From: JAYYZW01 sp965217605
GTDB taxonomy: Bacteria; Pseudomonadota; Gammaproteobacteria; Ga0077536
Reading direction: 5' to 3'
Length of the DNA: 64,000 nucleotides
Assembly (NCBI GenBank): GCA_965217605.1
Contig: CBDCJB010000013.1
Location: forward strand, 310,001-374,000
Positions 16,717-24,818 of this stretch are shown here, in pieces. The notes beneath the pieces are model-generated. The model made no database searches, had not been told where the DNA came from, and was given only the letters and a program-made list of their open reading frames with translations. The position numbers and the translations under genes were made by a program. How positions within the stretch are numbered: position 1 is the first letter of the stretch; every line of letters begins with the position of its first letter.

Positions 16717-17649
16717 TCATTCCCGAATTTCCAACTCGTCGGAAGGCATCGTCCTCACGACCAGCGTAATCCCAAGGCAAACGAGCAAGCCACCCACCAG
16801 GTGGTAGTGTTGCAGCCGCTCATCGAGGAAGACGATGGCGAGCAGCGTCCCGAATACCGGTAACAGGTTGATGAAGATCGACGCGCGGTTCGCCCCGACC
16901 GCGCCGACGCTCGTATTCCACATGGTGGTCGCCAGAACGTTTGGAATTAACGCCATATACAGAACCGCCGCGGTCACCCTGAGGTCGAGCGGCATGGTCT
17001 CACTCAGCAGCGATTCAGCGAGATAAGCGGGAATGAGGATGATTGTGCCGCCGATGCAAGTCATGTACATGATCAAGAGTGGCGTGATCCCCGCAATCCA
17101 GCGGTGCAGGTTAATCGTATAGAGCGCGTAGAAGACGACCGCCACGACGACCAGGAGATCGCCAGGGTTGAAAGAGAGTTGCAAGATGATATTCAAATCC
17201 ATGCGGGCGATCATGACCACGATCCCGCTAGCCGCAGCGATGACGCCGGCCAGCTGTATCGTTGCCAAGCGCTCTTTCAACAGTACCCACGCGATGATCG
17301 CCGTTACGATGGGCTGAGTCGCGGCAACGAGGGCGAGGTTGGTCGCCGAGGTGTACTGCACGGCCCACATAAAGAGCGTGCTGGCACCGGCGATAAACAT
17401 GCCCAGTAGCACGAAGTGGCGAAACCGACTCCGCAGGTACAGCCGCTCCCGCATCATCTGCCGCGCCATAAACGGAGTCATCAACAGCGTCGCGGCGCAC
17501 CATCGCCAAAATGAAAAGCCGATCGGTGGTACCAGTTCGTGCACACTGCGGGACACGACTACGCCGCTGCCCCACAGGAACATGACGGTCACTAGCATGA
17601 TGTAGGCGCGACTCGGGGTGACCCGAGGGGGCGTATTGCCACCGGGCAC
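16717..17649 (-). CDS. EamA/DMT-family transporter
   Basis: 310 residues, ten predicted membrane segments in two five-helix halves (for example YIMLVTVMFLWGSGVVVSRS at the N-terminus and GTLLAIVFLDERLQHYHLVGG near the C-terminus, which is the characteristic DMT 'L-x-E-x' helix). The first half has the matching AIIAWVLLKERLATIQLAG. The start is a GTG at 17649 with a good AAGGAG ribosome site. Substrate unknown; family members export amino acids, sugars or metabolites. It is divergent from the cyclase gene, sharing a 148-base intergenic region. Confidence 0.87.
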   Translation of the reverse strand: MPGGNTPPRVTPSRAYIMLVTVMFLWGSGVVVSRSVHELVPPIGFSFWRWCAATLLMTPFMARQMMRERLYLRSRFRHFVLLGMFIAGASTLFMWAVQYTSATNLALVAATQPIVTAIIAWVLLKERLATIQLAGVIAAASGIVVMIARMDLNIILQLSFNPGDLLVVVAVVFYALYTINLHRWIAGITPLLIMYMTCIGGTIILIPAYLAESLLSETMPLDLRVTAAVLYMALIPNVLATTMWNTSVGAVGANRASIFINLLPVFGTLLAIVFLDERLQHYHLVGGLLVCLGITLVVRTMPSDELEIRE

Positions 17650-17797
17650 TGACGAACTCCTTTGTCTAACGGGGTTTACGCGGGGTTAAAGGACGCTTTT
17701 GGCAACAAACCATCGATTCAAGAACACATGATCGCGTATTTCCTTCATGCGGCACCATCGATATGATCGCGGCGCTGCGATTAGGGAGACGATAAAA

Positions 17798-18793
17798 ATG
17801 AAATCTGTTGCTACGCGAACCATGCGCACTTTTATCGCGCTGGCGCTTTTCTGCGCCGCTAATTCGAGTGTCGCCGAAGATTGGCACCCATCCAAGTGGG
17901 GCAAGGACGACAAGCTCGGTGCGGTCAACGAAATCACCTCCGACAGCATCCTCGCCGCCGCGAAACTCGTCAAAACGGGCAAACGCTACGCCTTGGGCCA
18001 AGTCACCAGCCGCGACACGCCCGCCTTCGGGTCGCGCACCTTCCGCCTCTTCGCGGTCTCGCACGGCGGCATCTTCAACGGCACCAGCCAGCCGCTCGGT
18101 TCGAGCAAGGTCACCGCGAACGACGACTGGGCGTTGGTGTTCATGGGCGTCGGCTCGCAACTCGACGGCCTCGGCCACGTCGGTATCGACCACGTCTACT
18201 ACAACGGCAATCACGTCAGCGAATTCTTTCATCCCGGCGGCCTGAAATCATTCGGTACCGATGCGATCCCGCCGATCGTCGCGCGCGGTATCGTGCTCGA
18301 CATCGTCGCCTACATGAAGGCAAACGATCCCTCGAAAGTGATGACTGCAGGCAGCTTTGAGATGCTAAAGGAAGGCACGCCCGTCAACGAGGCCGAGATC
18401 AAGGGCGCACTCACGCGCCAAGGTATCGCGCTCGGCAGCGGCGACGTGGTACTGCTGCATACGGGCTATATGGAAATGGCCGATATCGACAGCGCACGCT
18501 ATATGGCATCCACCCCGGGCATCGGCGTCGGCGGCGCGCTGTTCCTTGCGAAACACGATCCGATCGCGGTTGGCGCGGACACCTACGGCACGGAAGTGAT
18601 GCCGGCGGAGAAAGAAGGGGATTTCATCCCGGCGCACACCGAACTCATCACCAAGCGCGGCATCTACATCCTCGAGAACATGGTCACGCGTGAACTGGTG
18701 GACGACGAAGCCTGGGAGTTCATGTTCGTGCTGGGCCAAGCGCGCATGAAAGGCGCGGTGCAGATGATCATCAACCCGGTCGCGATCCGGTAG
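17798..18793 (+). CDS. Exported cyclase/kynurenine-formamidase-family hydrolase
   Basis: 331 residues from the ATG at 17798 (AGGGAG upstream), with a signal peptide (TFIALALFCAANSSVA). The mature protein starts DWHPSKWGKDDKLGAVNEIT, a typical opening of the cyclase family. The metal-site region reads GSQLDGLGHVGIDHVYYN around residues 120-138 and GIVLDIVAY follows; the usual HxGTHxDxPxH motif is altered, as in the GSQxDxxxH subgroup. It probably hydrolyses an amide or lactone, with Mn or Zn, in the periplasm. It is the first gene of the run to 20657 and is followed 78 bases later by the LLM gene. Confidence 0.82.
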   Translation: MKSVATRTMRTFIALALFCAANSSVAEDWHPSKWGKDDKLGAVNEITSDSILAAAKLVKTGKRYALGQVTSRDTPAFGSRTFRLFAVSHGGIFNGTSQPLGSSKVTANDDWALVFMGVGSQLDGLGHVGIDHVYYNGNHVSEFFHPGGLKSFGTDAIPPIVARGIVLDIVAYMKANDPSKVMTAGSFEMLKEGTPVNEAEIKGALTRQGIALGSGDVVLLHTGYMEMADIDSARYMASTPGIGVGGALFLAKHDPIAVGADTYGTEVMPAEKEGDFIPAHTELITKRGIYILENMVTRELVDDEAWEFMFVLGQARMKGAVQMIINPVAIR

Positions 18794-18871
18794 GCGCACG
18801 CGCTTGACACCCTGGAATAATCTTGGGAACGTCAATAACACAATAAGATCCACCCAATCGGAGGCCCACCC

Positions 18872-19963
18872 ATGGAATTCGGAATTGTATTCCCACCGTA
18901 CATTCATGCCTGGAAGGATGCGCAGATCGCGGAGGACAACGGCTTTACGCGCGCGTGGTTCTACGACTCGCAGATGCTCTACAGCGAGATCTACATCTGC
19001 ATGGGATTGGTTGCCGAGCACACCAAGAACCTGACGCTGGGCACCTATGTCGCCGTGCCGAGCAACCGTATCGCGCCGGTATCGGCACAGGCCATCGGCA
19101 CCCTCAATCAGATGGCGCCCGGGCGGGTCGTGTTCGGCATCGGCGTCGGTTTCACCGCTCGACATACCATGGGCTTACCGCCCTGCAAGCTCGCTCACAT
19201 GGAAGAGCATATCGAGCAGGTGCGCAGTCTGTTGGGCGGCGGCGAAGCGTTGTTCAAGGACGGCAAGCGCGAACGCTGGGTACGCTTTCTGCACGAGGGC
19301 AAGGGTTACGTCAATCACAGCGATCCCGTGCCGATCCACGTTGCCTCCAACGGCCCCAAGTCACTCGAGTTGACCGGGCGCGTCGGCGATGGGTGGATCA
19401 CGCTGGTGCAACCAGCCGATAGCCTCCGCTACGCGCTGGAGAAGATCCGGGCTGGCGCCGACAAGGCGGGCCGTACGCTGCCGGATTCCTTTCATACCTC
19501 GGCGCTGACGACCGCTTGCGTGACGAAGAACGGTGAATCAGTAACCTCGGATCGCGTGATTCGACGCGTCGGGCCATTCTGTATGTTCAACCTGCACGCC
19601 TTCTGGGAAAACTCGTTTTGCAAAACCGGCGCGACCGAAACGGAAGACGTGCCGCGAGATCTCGCCGAGCTGTATAACGATTACGAAGAAAATCTACTCT
19701 CCAAAATCGACGTGCCCGAGGACCGCGTGTATCAAAAAGTGCACGGAAGCCATCTGGTGTACCTGCGGCCGGGTGAGGAAAACTATTTCAATGAGTCCTT
19801 GATCAAGATGAGCTCGCTCACCGGTCCGGCCGGCGAGATCATCGAGCGGATCAAGGCCATGGAAGAAGCCGGACTCGACAGCATTGCGATCCAGGTCGTG
19901 GAAAACGATAACGGTCGAGAAATGATCGAAGAGTTCAGCCGCGAAGTGATCGCAAAGTATTGA
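18872..19963 (+). CDS. LLM class flavin-dependent oxidoreductase (methylene-H4MPT-reductase-like)
   Basis: 363 residues with a CGGAGG ribosome site eight bases before the ATG. Barrel landmarks: MEFGIVFPPYIHAWKDAQIA, NLTLGTYVAVPSNRIAPVSA near residue 50, PGRVVFGIGVGFTARHTMGL near 90, and PIHVASNGPKSLELTGRVGD near 155. It is longer than typical LLM proteins by about 60 residues at the C-terminus (LSKIDVPEDRVYQKVHGSHL and following). It lies four bases before the acetoacetate-decarboxylase-like gene, so the two are surely co-transcribed. Redox partner (F420 or FMN) and substrate are not shown. Confidence 0.87.
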   Translation: MEFGIVFPPYIHAWKDAQIAEDNGFTRAWFYDSQMLYSEIYICMGLVAEHTKNLTLGTYVAVPSNRIAPVSAQAIGTLNQMAPGRVVFGIGVGFTARHTMGLPPCKLAHMEEHIEQVRSLLGGGEALFKDGKRERWVRFLHEGKGYVNHSDPVPIHVASNGPKSLELTGRVGDGWITLVQPADSLRYALEKIRAGADKAGRTLPDSFHTSALTTACVTKNGESVTSDRVIRRVGPFCMFNLHAFWENSFCKTGATETEDVPRDLAELYNDYEENLLSKIDVPEDRVYQKVHGSHLVYLRPGEENYFNESLIKMSSLTGPAGEIIERIKAMEEAGLDSIAIQVVENDNGREMIEEFSREVIAKY

Positions 19964-19967
19964 ACCC

Positions 19968-20657
19968 ATGAGCCAGACGATCCCCGACAACGTCCTGCCC
20001 TATCCGTTACCGCCGTGGGAACACGATTTCCGCGTATTGGCGGTCTTCGGCGAAGTGGACGAAGCAAAGCTCGCGCCCTTGGTCCCCGAACCTTTGACCT
20101 TGCGCTCCAACGTCGTCCAGATCTCGGTGATGCACTTCGCGAGCAGCGTTCCGGCCGAGCCCTATTACGATGCCGCGGTGATCGCCGACGTGGCGTACGG
20201 CGACGTCCAAGGCGGCTACTGGGTCCACGGTTACACCAGCACGGACACGGTCCACGCCGGCACGCGCGAGATCTGGGGTTACCGCATGAAACGCGGCGAC
20301 GACTGGGCGCTCGACGGCGATGGTGACCGCTACGCGGGCTACGTCAGTCGGCGCGGCAAGAAGGTGATCGCGATCGACATGGCAATCACCAACGCGGCAT
20401 TCTCCCCACCCGCCCTATTTCCACGTTTATTCTTAAAGGTCTTCCCGCGCGCCTCGCAGGCCGAGGCGGATATAAAGAAAGTCGTCGTAATGCGCGCCGA
20501 AACTACCGAGATGTACACCGACGTAAAAGGCGATGCGACACTCGGCATGGAAGCCTCCGACGCCGATCCCCTGCACCTTCTCGAACCGGTTGAGTTACTG
20601 GGCGCCAATTATCTCGAGGGCCATCAAATCCTGCCCTGGGCGGAAGAGTTGACCTAA
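19968..20657 (+). CDS. Acetoacetate-decarboxylase-family protein
   Basis: 229 residues. The segment HAGTREIWGYRMKRGDDW near residues 97-114 matches the ADC motif in which a lysine forms a Schiff base with the 3-oxo acid; Lys108 is the candidate. The N-terminal part (PLPPWEHDFRVLAVFGEVDEAKLAPLVPEPL) is also typical. It could decarboxylate a beta-keto acid, or act as a related lyase or hydratase, in the cytoplasm. Four-base spacing after the LLM gene and a shared direction with the cyclase suggest one degradation module. A converging MFS gene ends four bases away. Confidence 0.82.
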   Translation: MSQTIPDNVLPYPLPPWEHDFRVLAVFGEVDEAKLAPLVPEPLTLRSNVVQISVMHFASSVPAEPYYDAAVIADVAYGDVQGGYWVHGYTSTDTVHAGTREIWGYRMKRGDDWALDGDGDRYAGYVSRRGKKVIAIDMAITNAAFSPPALFPRLFLKVFPRASQAEADIKKVVVMRAETTEMYTDVKGDATLGMEASDADPLHLLEPVELLGANYLEGHQILPWAEELT

Positions 20658-20661
20658 GGCT

Positions 20662-22008
20662 TCAAGGCGCCGGCACCACGCGCGGTTCGGCCAACTCGGT
20701 CCAAACGGAGACACCCAGCAATAGCGCCGTTGCGGCAATGCTCATGTAGACGGGTGCGTGGTAGGTGCCGAAGGCGTCATAACCGGCGCTGAAGAACACT
20801 GGACCGATGGCGCTCGCGAACACCGATACCGCCATGTTCAAGCCCGTGATCTCGCCCAAGTGGGCGCGGCCGAAGTGGCGAATGAAGCTTAGATTCGCGA
20901 TCACGCCCCACAATCCGGCGCCGATACCCAAACCGAACACCATCATCGCGTAACCCATGGCGCGTTCGAGGTAGAGTACGCCCGCGGTCCCGCAGATCAG
21001 TGCGAGCAGTAACACCAGCAGAAACGGCTTTAACGTACGCGTATCCGCGAGCCAACTGGCAAACAGATTGACGCTCGTGCTTACAATCGCCTGCGGTAAA
21101 AAATATCCGAATGCCTCAACGCTCCCCCGCCCGGCTTCCTCGAAGATCGCGACGATATGAAACGTCACGGCGGTGATGATTAAGCCGTATGCGCCGAGTC
21201 CCAAACTGTATACCCAGAACGCCACGGTTCGGCGCGCTTGCGCGAGGCTGATCGCGTGGTCGGGCTGCGTCGTTTGCGCATGGTCGTCTTCCGGGATCGG
21301 TGCGCCATCGGGCAGTACGCCACACGACTCTGGGGTGTCGCGCAGAAATATGAGCGCCAGCAGCGTAAATCCGAGCCCGATCGCCGCGGCCATGACGAAC
21401 AGCGCGCCGCGCCATCCTTGCTCGTCGATCAACGAGGCAATGACGAGGGGCGAGATCGAAAACCCCAACGATACGAAGACGCCGCGCGCGCCCGACACCA
21501 GGCCGCGCCGTTTCTCGAACCACATCAGCAGCACGTTGCGCGAAGCGTTGGTCAACACGCCCTGACCTGCAAAGCGCACACCGAAGTAACAGACCATGAT
21601 GGCGGGGAAACTCCATGCCGCGAATGGCGTATCGGTATACACCGCCGCAAACGCGCTAAGTTCATCGAGCATGGCGATGACGATAAGGGTCAGCGCCAGT
21701 GCGCCCGCCGATCCAATCGTGACGAACCGGGCGCCCAGTCGGTCATACCAGCGGCCGGCGCGCGTAAGGAACAGGGCGCTTCCAACGGTGCCGACGAAGT
21801 AAGCGGTAGACAATTGGGTCCGCGTCAGGCCGAGCACCTCGATGAAGGTGTCGGTAAAGACCGCCATACCCATCGTCTGCCCGGGAATGCTCATCAGAAA
21901 TCCGAGGGTCGATACCATCCAGATCGCCCAACCGTAAAAAAACGGCAGGCGCCGCACGTCGAACGGCCAGTCGCCTCGAATGATGATTCGATGGGTGGGA
22001 GGATTCAT
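20662..22008 (-). CDS. MFS transporter, monocarboxylate-transporter-like
   Basis: 448 residues with twelve predicted spans. Motif A-like loops appear as LTRAGRWYDRLGARFV near residue 90 and ASWLADTRTLKPF near 310. The long central loop (PESCGVLPDGAPIPEDDHAQ) and the N-terminal FYGWAIWMVSTLGFLMSIPG are reminiscent of the oxalate/monocarboxylate porter branch. It probably takes up the organic acid degraded by the neighbouring cluster; this is a context inference. It converges with the decarboxylase gene and is divergent from the CoA-transferase pair. Confidence 0.83.
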   Translation of the reverse strand: MNPPTHRIIIRGDWPFDVRRLPFFYGWAIWMVSTLGFLMSIPGQTMGMAVFTDTFIEVLGLTRTQLSTAYFVGTVGSALFLTRAGRWYDRLGARFVTIGSAGALALTLIVIAMLDELSAFAAVYTDTPFAAWSFPAIMVCYFGVRFAGQGVLTNASRNVLLMWFEKRRGLVSGARGVFVSLGFSISPLVIASLIDEQGWRGALFVMAAAIGLGFTLLALIFLRDTPESCGVLPDGAPIPEDDHAQTTQPDHAISLAQARRTVAFWVYSLGLGAYGLIITAVTFHIVAIFEEAGRGSVEAFGYFLPQAIVSTSVNLFASWLADTRTLKPFLLVLLLALICGTAGVLYLERAMGYAMMVFGLGIGAGLWGVIANLSFIRHFGRAHLGEITGLNMAVSVFASAIGPVFFSAGYDAFGTYHAPVYMSIAATALLLGVSVWTELAEPRVVPAP

Positions 22009-22046
22009 GAATTGGCGGGTTTCGGGGGGTCGCGCAGTTTAACGTC

Positions 22047-22080
22047 ATTCGCCCGCAAGCGTGCTCCTACGGGGGCGAAT
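22047..22080 (+). repeat. Intergenic repeat family A, single arm
   Basis: An ATTCGCCCGCAAGCGTGCTC arm followed by CTACGGGGGCGAAT, 36 bases before the CoA-transferase start. The GGGGGCGAAT end is a partial inverted return of the same arm. Confidence 0.65.
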
Positions 22081-22115
22081 TGACATCTGTCGCCTAAAAT
22101 GAAGGAATTCGTCGC

Positions 22116-22997
22116 ATGAGCGCACAAGAACGACGAGAACGCATCCTCGACGAAGTCGAAGTCGCGAACTGGATTGAAGACGGCATGACCATTGCCGTCG
22201 GCGAACCTGCACCGATGGCGATGGTGCGGCATGTCATTCGCCGCGGCATCAACGATCTCACCGTGATCGCCAATGGCGTTGCGCTCGACATCCTGATCGC
22301 GGCCGGCTGCGTCAGCAAGACCATCAGTTATTACGCCGGCGGCGGCTTCGGGGTGCCGGTGGCGCCGTCCTTTCGCCGCGCGGTCGAGGCAGGTGAAGTC
22401 GAGGTGTGGGAATGCGAGGAAGGTTTATTGACCAGCGGGTTGGAAGCCGCGGGCAAAGGCCTGCCTTATCTGCCGTGGCGCGCCGGGGTGGGGACGTCGC
22501 TACCCGAGGTCAATCCGGATCTCAAGCTGATAACTGATCCGATCAAAGGTGAAACGCTGATCGCCGTACCTGCGATCAAACCCGATGTCGCGTTGCTGCA
22601 TGCTGCGGTCGCGGACGCTTACGGCAACGTCCAGCATGTCGCCGGGCCCGGCTGGCTCGATCTGTTTCTCTATCGCGCGGCGTCGAAAACGATCGTACAG
22701 GTCGAGAAGATCATCTCGAACGAAGATGTGCGCGCGAATGCATGGGCGACGACGATAGCCGGCGCAGACGCTATCGTACGCATGCCTTATGGCGCACATC
22801 CCTTCTACAGTCGCGGTTATTACGTGCAGGACAATCCGTTCGTGCAAGCGTATCTAGAAGCCGCAACCGCCGCACTGCAAGGTGATCCAGCTGCGTTGCA
22901 CGAACATCTCGAGCACTACTGCCGGGAACCAGAGACACACGGTGATTATCTGGAACGGATCGGGATCAAGCGCTTGTTGTCCTTGTACGAATACTAG
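22116..22997 (+). CDS. CoA-transferase alpha subunit (glutaconate-CoA-transferase/IpdA-like)
   Basis: 293 residues. Visible family features: NWIEDGMTIAVGEPAPMAMV at the N-terminus, TISYYAGGGFGVPVAPSFRR near residue 70-88, and DVALLHAAVADAYGNVQHVA near 165. It pairs with the following subunit, which starts nine bases after the stop. Such heteromers move CoA between dicarboxylic or ring-cleavage acids; in actinobacteria and proteobacteria, the IpdA/IpdB relatives open the last steroid ring with CoA. That specific role is possible, not proven. Tightly linked to IpdB-like and Crp genes. Confidence 0.82.
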   Translation: MSAQERRERILDEVEVANWIEDGMTIAVGEPAPMAMVRHVIRRGINDLTVIANGVALDILIAAGCVSKTISYYAGGGFGVPVAPSFRRAVEAGEVEVWECEEGLLTSGLEAAGKGLPYLPWRAGVGTSLPEVNPDLKLITDPIKGETLIAVPAIKPDVALLHAAVADAYGNVQHVAGPGWLDLFLYRAASKTIVQVEKIISNEDVRANAWATTIAGADAIVRMPYGAHPFYSRGYYVQDNPFVQAYLEAATAALQGDPAALHEHLEHYCREPETHGDYLERIGIKRLLSLYEY

Positions 22998-23006
22998 AAG
23001 CGGTTT

Positions 23007-23804
23007 ATGACCATCGACTGCTCGCCACAAGAACTCATGGCCGTCTTTCTCGCCCGTGATCTCAACGACGGCGAAGTCTTGCAAGTCGGCGTCGCCCTGC
23101 CCGTGCCCGAAGCGGCGGTCCGGCTCGCGCACATCATGCACGGGCCGAACATGGAACTCGTCTTTCTCGGTGCGCGCATGAACGTGCACCACCTCGATCA
23201 CCTGCCCATGCCCGCCTTCGGCTGGGATCGCCGCGTCGTGCGCTGGGCCGAATCGTACAGCGATCGCGGCCACCGCTTCGATCGGGTCAAAGACTGGGGG
23301 AACCGCGTGTTCTTCATCGGCGGGATCCAGATCGACGCGTACGGCAATACCAATCTCATCGGCGTCGGCGAGGATTACAAAAAGCTGCGGTTTCGCGGCC
23401 CGGGCTCCGTGGGAACAGCGACCTTAACGACCCATGTCGGTCGCTACTACATCGTCTTGAATCGGCATTCGTCCCGCACGCTGGTGGAAAGCTGTGACTT
23501 CATCAGCAATGTCGGTTGGGGCACGGGCGGCGCGGATGCGCGCAGCAAGCTCGGCATTCCGGGTGGCGGGCCCAAGTATTGCGTGACGCCGTTGTGCGTC
23601 ATGGATTTCACCGACGATGAAAAACGGATGCGATTACGTTCCGTACACCCGGGCGTCTCTCTCGACGACGTTCAGGCTAACACCGGCTTTTCATTGATCG
23701 TCCCCGATGACGTTCCGACGACCGAGCTGCCCACCGTGGAAGAACTACACCTGCTACGCACGCGCGTTGACCGCGCGGGGACGCTGCGGGGTCCATCCGG
23801 CTAA
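23007..23804 (+). CDS. CoA-transferase beta subunit (IpdB-like)
   Basis: 265 residues. It shows LQVGVALPVPEAAVRLAHIM near residue 26-45, FIGGIQIDAYGNTNLIGVGE near 110, then GPGSVGTATLTTHVGRYYIV and NVGWGTGGADARSKLGIPGG, which is the SVGT/GGA pattern of family-I CoA transferases and of IpdB. It forms the catalytic complex with the alpha subunit in the cytoplasm. The 15-base gap to the Crp-like gene suggests one transcript. I did not identify the catalytic glutamate with confidence. Confidence 0.82.
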   Translation: MTIDCSPQELMAVFLARDLNDGEVLQVGVALPVPEAAVRLAHIMHGPNMELVFLGARMNVHHLDHLPMPAFGWDRRVVRWAESYSDRGHRFDRVKDWGNRVFFIGGIQIDAYGNTNLIGVGEDYKKLRFRGPGSVGTATLTTHVGRYYIVLNRHSSRTLVESCDFISNVGWGTGGADARSKLGIPGGGPKYCVTPLCVMDFTDDEKRMRLRSVHPGVSLDDVQANTGFSLIVPDDVPTTELPTVEELHLLRTRVDRAGTLRGPSG

Positions 23805-23819
23805 GCGTTCATCACTCCG

Positions 23820-24533
23820 ATGGAATCGTTCAAGACTGCCAACGTTACCGCCGAGACGCTGCTCGCCGTCGATCTGTTCCGCGACCTATCGGCAGACGTT
23901 CGGGCGGCCATCGCCGCATCCTGCACGGGCGAATTATTCGAAGCCGGTGAGCGCATCGTATTGCAGCGCGACGACCGCACCGACGTATTCTTCATCGTCA
24001 GTGGAACGGTGCGGGTCAGTTTCCATTCCAAACCGGGCAAGGACGTCCAGTTCCGAGACCAGCATGCGGGCGAATGCTTTGGTGAACTGGCGGCCATCGA
24101 TGGCCATCCACGCTCGGCCGACGTCATCGCGCTCGACGATGTATTCGTCGGCACCATCAAGGCCCGTGATTTCCTCGCGATCGCGACCCGCTATCCCGAA
24201 GTCAGCACCAAGCTCTTCGTGCAATTGACCTCCCTGATCCGCTCGCTGAGCAATCGCGTCATCGAGCTCTCGACCCTCGGCGTCAATAACCGGATCCATG
24301 GCGAACTCTTGCGCCTGGCCCGTGAACACGGCATCCAGGACAACCAGGCGGAGATCCGGCCGGCGCCGACGCACGCCGACATGGCGAGCCGCGTCAGTAC
24401 GCATCGCGAGGCGGTGACGAAGGAGATCGGCGCACTGGTAAAAAGCGGTGTAATCGAGCGCGGCCGCGGGGTATTGCGCGTAATAGACGTGCGGCGCCTC
24501 GAAGTAATCGTCGAAAACGTCTCCGACAGCTAG
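23820..24533 (+). CDS. Crp/Fnr-family transcriptional regulator
   Basis: 237 residues. The N-terminal cyclic-nucleotide domain (RTDVFFIVSGTVRVSFHSKP near residue 55, then CFGELAAIDGHPRSADVIAL near 85-105) carries the FGE...RSA phosphate-binding cassette seen in cAMP-responsive members. A dimer helix follows (NRVIELSTLGVNNRIHGELL), then a winged HTH whose recognition helix reads STHREAVTKEIGALVKSG, keeping the Arg-Glu pair of CRP but with Lys in place of a later Arg. No N-terminal Fe-S cysteine cluster, so FNR-like oxygen sensing is unlikely. Probably controls the CoA-transferase operon and/or the palindrome 26 bases past its stop. Confidence 0.9.
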   Translation: MESFKTANVTAETLLAVDLFRDLSADVRAAIAASCTGELFEAGERIVLQRDDRTDVFFIVSGTVRVSFHSKPGKDVQFRDQHAGECFGELAAIDGHPRSADVIALDDVFVGTIKARDFLAIATRYPEVSTKLFVQLTSLIRSLSNRVIELSTLGVNNRIHGELLRLAREHGIQDNQAEIRPAPTHADMASRVSTHREAVTKEIGALVKSGVIERGRGVLRVIDVRRLEVIVENVSDS

Positions 24534-24558
24534 ATCTGATTTCCCGCAATGTGGTGTT

Positions 24559-24580
24559 GGATGTGGGAATTACCACATCC
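24559..24580. promoter_or_regulatory. Palindrome with CRP-site geometry (TGTGG-N6-CCACA)
   Basis: Perfect 8-bp arms GGATGTGG and CCACATCC flank the six bases GAATTA. CRP sites are TGTGA-N6-TCACA, so spacing and four of five bases per half-site agree. It lies 26 bases after the Crp-family gene and 63 bases before a small ORF. Confidence 0.5.
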
Positions 24581-24642
24581 AGCCGTCCCGAATGTGCCTA
24601 AGATGCAGCCATACACGAGCAAAGAGTGACCGAGAAACACCG

Positions 24643-24756
24643 ATGAAAACCGCCAAAGATTTAGTTACCAGCGTTACCGTCGCAGTGGTTACCGTTGGCA
24701 TAGCCGGCCTACTGGGCTTCGTCCTAGCGACCAGTATTGCGCCGTCAATCATCTGA
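24643..24756 (+). CDS. Small single-span membrane protein (37 residues)
   Basis: An ATG at 24643 opens a 37-codon frame ending in TGA at 24756: MKTAKDLVTSVTVAVVTVGI, then AGLLGFVLATSIAPSII. A short basic N-terminus (Lys2, Lys5) precedes one hydrophobic helix of about 20 residues, which fits an inner-membrane small protein. The ribosome site is weak (GAG at spacing about 7). A strong terminator starts 35 bases after the stop, and a CRP-type palindrome lies upstream, so the unit has the layout of a free-standing regulated small gene. No family is recognised. Coding status would need expression data. Confidence 0.5.
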   Translation: MKTAKDLVTSVTVAVVTVGIAGLLGFVLATSIAPSII

Positions 24757-24790
24757 TTTCGAAACGAGCTTACCTGCACCCCTGCTATTC

Positions 24791-24818
24791 GCCGGGCCCT
24801 TGGGCCCGGCTTTTTTTT
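24791..24818 (+). terminator. Rho-independent terminator
   Basis: A 9-bp GC-only stem (GCCGGGCCC and its complement) with a TT loop and eight T residues. It closes the small-ORF unit and touches the stop codon of the converging 1379-residue gene. Confidence 0.93.
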
